From assembly GCA_013330825.1 (NCBI GenBank), contig DUHN01000082.1, positions 1 to 8,245 on the forward strand: a stretch of DNA of 8,245 bases. The letters are read 5' to 3'. Position 1 is the first letter of the stretch. Every line of letters begins with the position of its first letter. The position numbers were made by a program, and so were the translations under genes. This document shows, piece by piece, positions 1 to 4,954 of this stretch. The notes under the pieces are model-generated. The model did not search any database. It had not been told where the DNA came from and was given only the letters and a program-made list of their open reading frames with translations. The stretch is from Candidatus Woesearchaeota archaeon. GTDB lineage: Archaea; Nanobdellota; Nanobdellia; Woesearchaeales; GW2011-AR4.

Positions 1-23
1 CTTATCCCGCGGGACTAGTAAGC

Positions 24-31
24 TTTAAGAA
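24..31 (+). promoter_or_regulatory. TATA-like box of the 182-residue gene
   Basis: TTTAAGAA is centred about 26 bases before the ATG at 53. The same spacing is seen upstream of four other genes in this window and fits an archaeal promoter giving a leaderless transcript. No Shine-Dalgarno-like sequence lies just before the ATG. The call is inferred from position and composition only. Confidence 0.5.
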
Positions 32-52
32 TAAAACCCCATTTCTGGAATT

Positions 53-601
53 ATGGTTACACTACCAGAAAACACCTTAATTGGCAATCCCCTCTATATC
101 CCTTACCAGAACACCGATGGAAAGTATGGTTTAACATTTTATAGCATGGACGCTGGGCTGTGGGTAGCTACCCCTCCTCATACCTTGGAAGAGACAATAA
201 GCCTATCTACTTTCAGAAGACATGAATTGAGTGAATATGCCGCGTTTTGCGGTTCGCTCTTTGAGATAGCCTATTTTTTCAGGATGACGCTTCCCAATCC
301 CCTCTCACCCAACAGAAAGCATACCTTATGTTGGCAATACAATAACCCTTCGTCTTTAGACGATCTTCTAAGCAAAGGATTTCTCAAGCAGACAAATTAT
401 GTTGATTTTTTCAAACAACAGAACTTTCATGAACTTGATACCGAGCTAAAGAACATTCCGGACTTCCAACAGACTGTTTATTATGTTACCCTGGCAGGCC
501 ACGATAAAGTGGGTGTTGGTCTAAAACATGGGAAAAATCCTAGAATCCTTTCTGATGCAGAAACTCAGGGGCCCTTGGCACCAATTCCTGTGAGGACTTA
601 A
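53..601 (+). CDS. Hypothetical protein, 182 residues, unrecognised
   Basis: I do not recognise a family. The product is 182 residues, rich in Asn, Gln, Tyr and Phe, with no signal peptide and no convincing transmembrane helix. The most hydrophobic stretch, at about residues 63-77, is interrupted by polar residues. There are two cysteines, near residues 66 and 93, and no metal-binding motif. It looks soluble and cytoplasmic. The start at 53 is supported by a TATA-like box centred 26 bases upstream, implying leaderless translation. The gene is visibly less GC-rich than ileS and the polymerase, with many A/T third positions, which suggests accessory or transferred origin. It is convergent with ileS and their stop codons are 11 bases apart. 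Coding status rests on length, promoter placement and a plausible soluble composition; function is unknown. Confidence 0.65.
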   Translation: MVTLPENTLIGNPLYIPYQNTDGKYGLTFYSMDAGLWVATPPHTLEETISLSTFRRHELSEYAAFCGSLFEIAYFFRMTLPNPLSPNRKHTLCWQYNNPSSLDDLLSKGFLKQTNYVDFFKQQNFHELDTELKNIPDFQQTVYYVTLAGHDKVGVGLKHGKNPRILSDAETQGPLAPIPVRT

Positions 602-608
602 CAAACTA

Positions 609-613
609 TTTTT
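609..613 (+). terminator. Short T-run downstream of the 182-residue gene
   Basis: TTTTT starts eight bases after the TAA stop and runs into the last codon of the convergent ileS. Archaeal RNA polymerase can terminate at short U-tracts without a hairpin. At five T residues this is only a weak candidate. Confidence 0.25.
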
Positions 614-3600
614 CACACCACGTCAAAAAACAACGCCATCCCCTTCCCCCTTATCTTCTCCTGGGACATGTGCTGGTGCTGCTTCGCCGGGTCGAGCTCC
701 GAAATCTTTATGACGCTGGCGCCGACCTTGTCCCTTATCTGCGCTTCCCATCTGCCAAGCATCGCCTTCAGCTCCCCGTCCACCTTAATGAAGAGCACAA
801 TCTGCTGGTGCTTCTCCAGCCCGGATTTCTTGCGCAATGCCTGGATGCGCCTCGTCGCTTCGCGCGCGTACCCTTCCGCCTCCAGCTCATCCGTGAGGTC
901 CTTGTCTAGGTAGAGGAAGCCGTTCCTGAAGGCAGCCTCCCCGTACTTTCCGGGAATGTCCCGCGTCACGATGAGGTGCTCCCTGACGATATTGAATGTC
1001 TTGTCCTCGACCTTAAGGGCATATTTCCCTTCCCTCTCGATGTGGCTCAGGATGGTCTCTGGGCTGCTGGTGGCGAGGTGCGCGATGACCTTCGCGGCAT
1101 CCTTGCCGAAGTCCGGCCCGAGATTGTTGAAGTCCGGCCTGACAGACTGCCTGATGCCCGGCAACGATTGCTGTATGGAGATGGATTTCACGTTCACCTG
1201 CTTCTGTATGGAGTCGCGCAGTGCCTCGACCGCTTCCACGGTTTTTCCGTCCTGCGTGACGACGATCATCTCGCGGAGCGGCCAGCGGACGCCGCGCTGC
1301 ATCTTCTCCCTTGCGCCAAGGGCTGCCTGCACCAGCTGGGCGGCAGCCTCCATCTGCTCCTCGAGGTCCTTGTTTATCCGGGATTCATTGTGCGTGGGCC
1401 AATGGCAAAGATGGATGCTCTCTTCTTTCAGGTTGAACGCGTGCTTCAGGTTCTGGTAAAGTTTCTCGGTGATGAACGGCGCGACGGGCGCGAACAGCCT
1501 GAGGGATTCCATGAGCACCGTGCAGGCCACGCCGCACACCAGCTTCTTCTCGTCCTCGCTGCCGGATGCTTTCTCGCGCGTGAGCTGGAGATACGTCCTG
1601 CTCAACTCGAGGAAGAGGTGCTCCACGACGGCAGGGACCTCGTCGAGGCGGTACTCGTCGTACAGCTTCGTGGCCTTCCTGATGGAGGAATGCAGCTTGG
1701 AGATGATGTAATGCTCCTCGAGATCGTACTCATATCCTTCCATCCCTCCTGCCTCGGTAGGGTTGAATCCGGACTGCCTCGCGAGGTCGAGCACGTACCG
1801 GTGGATGTTCCACAGCACCATGAGGTTCTTGTGCTTGACCTTCATGTCGTCGAAGTTGTAGTTGATGTCCACCCCCGCGCTCGTGCCGGAGATCATGTAG
1901 TAGCGCAGCGTGTCAGCGCCATACTTTGAGACGACCTCCTCGGGAGTGATGTAGTTGCCGAGGGACTTGGACATCTTCCTGCCGAGGGCGTCCTGCACGA
2001 AGCCGTGCATGTAGGCGGCCTTGAAGCTCGGCCTGCCGAGCGCGACCATGGAGGCCACGTGCAGGAGGTTGAACCATCCCCTGACCTGGTCCTTGCCCTC
2101 AAGGATGAAATCAGCGGGAAAATACCTGTCGAAGAGGTCCTTGCGGTGCGGGAAATCGAGGGAATTCCACGACGCGCAGCCCGCATCCACCCAGACATCA
2201 AGCACGTCCGGCACCCGCTTGTAGGCCTTGGCGCCCTTCCTGATGACAATATCGTCTATCCACGGGATGTGCGGCTCCTCGACCTTCATACCGGACAGCT
2301 GCTCAAGCTCCCCGACGCTTCCCACCACCAGATAATCATCCGGATCCTCCGTATTCCTCCATACCGGGAGGGGAGTGCCCCAGTAGCGCTGCTTGGAGAT
2401 GGAATTGTCCCTGAGGTTCTCGAGCCAGGAGTTGAACGCGTTGTACCCTGCTTTCGGCACCCACTGCACCTTGTCGTTCTCCGCAATCATCTGCCGCTTG
2501 ATGTCCTCCACCCTGAAGAACCATTGCTTCGTCGTGCGGAAGATGACCGGCTGGTTGCTGCGCTGGCCGAAGGGGTACTGGTGCTCCACCTGCGTCCTGG
2601 CGATGAGGGCGCCGCACCCGTCGAGGTCCTCGATGAACGCCTTGTTGTCCCTGATGGCGTGCCTGCCGGTGAATTTCCCCATGCCTTCCCCGAAATGGCC
2701 GTCTTCCCTGACGGTGTTCCACGCGGGAAGGTTGTTCCGGTAGCCGACCTCGTAGTCTTCCGGGCCGCAGCCGGGCGCCATGTGCACGAGCCCGGTTCCC
2801 GAGGAGGTGTCCACATATTCCTCGGTCAGGACCACAGTGTGGGCATTCGGATGCTGGCGCTTTATCCCCTCGTAATGCTCCTTCAGCTCGTCGTGGAAGG
2901 GATGGACGTATCCGGCGCCTTTGAGCTTCTCTCCCCTGAACTCTTCCAGGACCGTGAACTGTTTGCCCGCGACGGAGCCGATGAAGACCCCCGCCAGCGC
3001 TTTCGCCACGATCCAGGTCTCGCCTTCGACCTTGCACCTGACGTACTCGATGTCCGGATGCACCATGATGCCGAGGTTGAACGGGATGGTCCACGGCGTC
3101 GTGGTCCAGACGATGAAGTACTCATCCTCCTTGCCCGCCGCCTTCATCTTCACGAAGATGGACGGGTCGGACACCATCTTGTACTCGAGCTCGTGCTTCG
3201 CCAGCGCCGTCTGGTGCGCCCAGTCCCAGGCCATGGAGCGCATGCCCTCGTAGAGGCGCCCTTTCTCATGGGCCTGCTTCACGAGCCACCATTCGCCGTC
3301 GATGAACTCCCGGGTGACGGACTGGTACGCGTTGTCAAAATCCATCCACACGCCCAGGCGCCTGAAGTCCTCGTTCATGACCCTCATGTTCTCGATGGAG
3401 AGCTCCTTGCACGCCTTCACGAACCCGTCCACGCCGAACTTAGCGATATCGTCCTTGCTCCTGATGCCGAGCTTCTTCTCCGCGGCGTTCTCCGTCGGCA
3501 GGCCGTGCATGTCGTATCCCGCGCGGTCCAGCACCTCGAAGCCCTGCATGCGCTTGTACCTCAGGATGGAGTCCTTCAATGACTTGTTCCAGGCCGTGCC

Positions 3601-3753
3601 GATGTGGACCTTTCCCGATGTGTACGGCGGCCCGTCAAGGAAATAGAACGGCTTCTTCCCGCGGTTGCGCTGGCTGGCCAGGAGATGCGTCTTCCGGTCT
3701 TCCCAGAATTTCAATATCTCCGGCTCATAGACGAGGGGATTGAAGCCTGACAT
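613..3753 (-). CDS. ileS: Isoleucyl-tRNA synthetase (class I, archaeal/eukaryotic type)
   Basis: Charges tRNA-Ile with isoleucine in the cytoplasm using ATP, and edits misactivated valine. The product is 1046 residues, a usual length for the archaeal/eukaryotic type. Visible motifs: DGPPYTSG at about 40-47, the HIGH-motif variant HIGT at 50-53, GYDMHGLPTEN at 79-89, an editing (CP1) domain with TTTPWTIPFN at 217-226 and GTGLVHMAPG at 319-328, RYWGTPLP at 456-463, DVLDVWVDAG at 516-525, and KMSKS at 593-597. A helical anticodon-binding domain follows, then a C-terminal extension with EGYAREATRRIQ at 960-971. I chose the ATG at 3753 because a TATA box lies 26 bases upstream. An in-frame ATG at 3825 would add 24 unconserved residues, run through that box and overlap the upstream gene. 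Oddity: the usual cysteine pairs of both zinc sites are replaced (W176DWAH, F395GQRS, R466NTED and R505KGAK regions). Confidence 0.97.
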   Translation of the reverse strand: MSGFNPLVYEPEILKFWEDRKTHLLASQRNRGKKPFYFLDGPPYTSGKVHIGTAWNKSLKDSILRYKRMQGFEVLDRAGYDMHGLPTENAAEKKLGIRSKDDIAKFGVDGFVKACKELSIENMRVMNEDFRRLGVWMDFDNAYQSVTREFIDGEWWLVKQAHEKGRLYEGMRSMAWDWAHQTALAKHELEYKMVSDPSIFVKMKAAGKEDEYFIVWTTTPWTIPFNLGIMVHPDIEYVRCKVEGETWIVAKALAGVFIGSVAGKQFTVLEEFRGEKLKGAGYVHPFHDELKEHYEGIKRQHPNAHTVVLTEEYVDTSSGTGLVHMAPGCGPEDYEVGYRNNLPAWNTVREDGHFGEGMGKFTGRHAIRDNKAFIEDLDGCGALIARTQVEHQYPFGQRSNQPVIFRTTKQWFFRVEDIKRQMIAENDKVQWVPKAGYNAFNSWLENLRDNSISKQRYWGTPLPVWRNTEDPDDYLVVGSVGELEQLSGMKVEEPHIPWIDDIVIRKGAKAYKRVPDVLDVWVDAGCASWNSLDFPHRKDLFDRYFPADFILEGKDQVRGWFNLLHVASMVALGRPSFKAAYMHGFVQDALGRKMSKSLGNYITPEEVVSKYGADTLRYYMISGTSAGVDINYNFDDMKVKHKNLMVLWNIHRYVLDLARQSGFNPTEAGGMEGYEYDLEEHYIISKLHSSIRKATKLYDEYRLDEVPAVVEHLFLELSRTYLQLTREKASGSEDEKKLVCGVACTVLMESLRLFAPVAPFITEKLYQNLKHAFNLKEESIHLCHWPTHNESRINKDLEEQMEAAAQLVQAALGAREKMQRGVRWPLREMIVVTQDGKTVEAVEALRDSIQKQVNVKSISIQQSLPGIRQSVRPDFNNLGPDFGKDAAKVIAHLATSSPETILSHIEREGKYALKVEDKTFNIVREHLIVTRDIPGKYGEAAFRNGFLYLDKDLTDELEAEGYAREATRRIQALRKKSGLEKHQQIVLFIKVDGELKAMLGRWEAQIRDKVGASVIKISELDPAKQHQHMSQEKIRGKGMALFFDVV

Positions 3754-3775
3754 GGGCGGAGGGTGAGCGGAGGCG

Positions 3776-3783
3776 TTATAAAG
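3776..3783 (-). promoter_or_regulatory. TATA box of ileS
   Basis: On the minus strand this reads CTTTATAA, centred about 26 bases before the ATG at 3753. It lies in the 41-base gap after the upstream gene, so ileS probably has its own leaderless promoter. Its position is the main reason to prefer the start at 3753 over the in-frame ATG at 3825. Confidence 0.65.
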
Positions 3784-3794
3784 ATTTTGCTTGG

Positions 3795-4220
3795 CTATTT
3801 CCGCTTCCTGGTCCCCTTTAGGCACTTTCTGGACAGCCTGAGGAACAGCTGCGTGATGTCCGTCAGCGTCGTCTTCTGCCTGCCGTGGAGGCGCTTGAGC
3901 CTGGCGACGTGGTCCCTGGCGGAGTTCTCGAGCACCACCTTGCTCTCGAGGTCAAGCTCAGGATGGTCGAGGATCTGCTGGTACAGCATCTCGAGGTTGC
4001 CGATGACCATCGCGAACCTGTTGAGGTGGTCCATGGCCGCGTCCAGGTTCCCCTTGTGCTCCCTGATGAAGCCCCGCGTCATTCTCCTCCTGAAGCGCTC
4101 GTCCTTCTGGTCGAGCGGGGACTGGACGTCCATCAGGCCCCTGACCACCCCGCCGAGATGGTAGTTCACGGCCGCCTTGCTCTGCAGTTCCCGGAACAGG
4201 GCGTCCAGCTCATCGCGCAT
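3795..4220 (-). CDS. Hypothetical helical protein, 141 residues, coupled to an AbrB-type gene
   Basis: Family not recognised. The 141-residue product is strongly charged and appears almost wholly alpha-helical, with heptad-like Leu/Met/Ile spacing at about residues 60-95. The C-terminus (about 125-141) is very basic and ends in a Lys/Arg cluster, which could bind nucleic acid or be disordered. There is no signal peptide, no membrane segment, and a single cysteine near 133. The ATG lies inside the end of the AbrB-type gene, overlapping it by 11 bases in another frame, so the two are almost certainly co-transcribed and translationally coupled. Small AbrB-type proteins often precede a partner gene (MazE/VapB antitoxins with a toxin), but I see no MazF fold signature and no PIN-type acidic quartet. 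A toxin role is therefore only a hypothesis; a role in regulation or DNA binding is equally possible. Confidence 0.75.
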   Translation of the reverse strand: MRDELDALFRELQSKAAVNYHLGGVVRGLMDVQSPLDQKDERFRRRMTRGFIREHKGNLDAAMDHLNRFAMVIGNLEMLYQQILDHPELDLESKVVLENSARDHVARLKRLHGRQKTTLTDITQLFLRLSRKCLKGTRKRK

Positions 4221-4356
4221 TCTTCTTCACCTTCTCGATGGAGATGCGCACGAAGTCGCCTTCCCCGATGCCGAGGAGCTCGACAATCTCCTTCGGTATG
4301 CTGATGCCCAGGCTCGTGCCCGTCCTCCTTGCTGACTTGATGAACTGCTCGGCCAT
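4210..4356 (-). CDS. AbrB/SpoVT (MazE-like) swapped-hairpin DNA-binding protein, 48 residues
   Basis: A small gene of 48 residues that forms essentially one AbrB/SpoVT domain. The N-terminal strand is followed by RRTGTSLGISIPKEIVELLG at about 10-29, the family's Gly-Ser-Leu-Gly-Ile-x-Ile-Pro-Lys-Glu signature, and then GEGDFVRISIEKV at about 31-43. Members dimerise into a swapped-hairpin barrel that binds DNA, acting as antitoxins or as transcription regulators. The ATG at 4356 has a TATA-like box about 28 bases upstream. The TGA overlaps the start of the 141-residue gene by 11 bases, so it is the first gene of a two-gene unit. Antitoxin-type autoregulation is possible, but nothing in the sequence proves it. 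The family call is strong; the role is inferred. Confidence 0.88.
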   Translation of the reverse strand: MAEQFIKSARRTGTSLGISIPKEIVELLGIGEGDFVRISIEKVKKNAR

Positions 4357-4380
4357 AATCTTATTAAATAATATTTTTTA

Positions 4381-4388
4381 TTATATTT
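4381..4388 (-). promoter_or_regulatory. TATA-like box of the AbrB two-gene unit
   Basis: On the minus strand this reads AAATATAA, centred about 28 bases before the ATG at 4356. The surrounding 90 bases are almost all A/T, so the exact box is ambiguous, but the position agrees with the other leaderless promoters in the window. Confidence 0.45.
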
Positions 4389-4471
4389 TTGAATTTTTTG
4401 TAATATTATGTTATTTTTTGGTATTTTATATTATTAGTAGTATTTAAATGTTGCTTTTTTGGGAACCATAA

Positions 4472-4886
4472 AGGTCATCTAAAGAACCACTCATAAAACT
4501 TTATCTGGGGACTCTAGTAAAACGTAATCTGAATAAAATAACCATTTGGTGTCCTAAATGTAAAGACCAGTTGGCAATCGATTTAAATTGTCCTAAATGC
4601 GGAAGACTAATAGATTTAAAGAATGCTAGGAGAACAGTGGAAAAAGGGGGTGGATGTAAAAATTACCATCCAGTTGCTTTTAGATGCATTAACAAATAAT
4701 TATGATACTGCTTTGTTAGTAAGTAGTGATGCTGACTTTGTACCCGCAGTGGAATACATAACAAACTCACTTAAAAAAGAAATAGTTTATTGTCATTTTG
4801 ACTACCCATTCACGAGTGATTTAGTAAAAAATTGTTCGGAAACAAGACTCATTAAAAAAGAGTTGCTACAAAACTCTTTAGTTTAA
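4472..4886 (+). pseudogene. Remnant of a zinc-ribbon NYN-domain (LabA/DUF88-like) nuclease, frameshifted and 5'-truncated
   Basis: NYN domains are PIN-like metal-dependent RNases. Two reading frames together form one recognisable product. The frame open from 4472 encodes a KLYLGTLVKRN segment and a zinc ribbon: CPKC, nine residues, CPKCG (cysteine codons at 4550, 4559, 4589 and 4598). It then reaches VEKGG. From about 4650 the frame shifted by one base continues as VDVKITIQLLLDAL and NYDTALLVSSDADFVPAVEYI, the conserved KGVDV and S-x-D-x-D-F-x-P motifs of the family. Dropping one G from the A5G5 run at 4641-4650 rebuilds VEKGVDVKI. The N-terminal part with the first catalytic Asp is missing: a stop sits at 4469-4471, no plausible start codon follows in that frame, and the upstream DNA is low-complexity A/T. 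The segment is much more AT-rich than its neighbours. It is convergent with the polymerase gene. A sequencing or assembly error could explain the frameshift but not the missing N-terminus. Confidence 0.72.
4623..4886 (+). CDS. C-terminal NYN-domain fragment, 87 residues (open part of the remnant above)
   Basis: This is the only stretch of the remnant with its own ATG. After three codons it reads KKGVDVKITIQLLLDAL and then SSDADFVP, the C-terminal half of a NYN domain. It lacks the N-terminal strand and catalytic aspartate, so it is unlikely to be an active nuclease alone. The first six or so residues (MLGEQW) are out-of-frame translation of the zinc-ribbon linker, which argues that this ATG is not the natural start. 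An automatic annotation would probably list it as a small hypothetical protein; I treat it as part of a broken gene. Confidence 0.4.
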   Translation: MLGEQWKKGVDVKITIQLLLDALTNNYDTALLVSSDADFVPAVEYITNSLKKEIVYCHFDYPFTSDLVKNCSETRLIKKELLQNSLV

Positions 4887-4928
4887 TTGGGTGATGCTAA
4901 TCTAACAGTTCAGCTTTTGGACATTCAC

Positions 4929-4936
4929 AAAAATAA
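4929..4936 (-). terminator. T-rich tract downstream of the polymerase gene
   Basis: The minus strand reads TTATTTTT about 20 bases past the polymerase TGA, with no clear hairpin. It is a plausible U-tract terminator of the archaeal type, placed between convergent genes. The evidence is weak because the local DNA is AT-rich anyway. Confidence 0.3.
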
Positions 4937-4954
4937 GATTTTGATATTTCAGAT

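Noticed and set aside
1..18. Possible 3' tail of an upstream + strand gene (five codons then TAG)
   Set aside because: Five codons cannot be distinguished from intergenic sequence; the GC-rich start of the window is only a hint.
2005..3582. A 525-codon open frame antisense to ileS
   Set aside because: It mirrors the ileS codons, where strong G/C third-position bias removes stops from the complementary frame. It is rich in His, Val, Leu, Asp and Arg with no domain, and ileS motifs clearly own the region.
3754..3825. A 24-residue N-terminal extension of IleRS from an in-frame ATG at 3825
   Set aside because: It overlaps the upstream gene and contains the TATA box. The shorter form begins at MSGFNPLVYEP, close to where the conserved synthetase N-terminus begins.
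4357..4450. Low-complexity A/T stretch as a replication origin
   Set aside because: No ORB-type repeats, no G-rich flanking element and no cdc6/orc1 gene nearby. It is better explained as promoter and degraded intergenic DNA.
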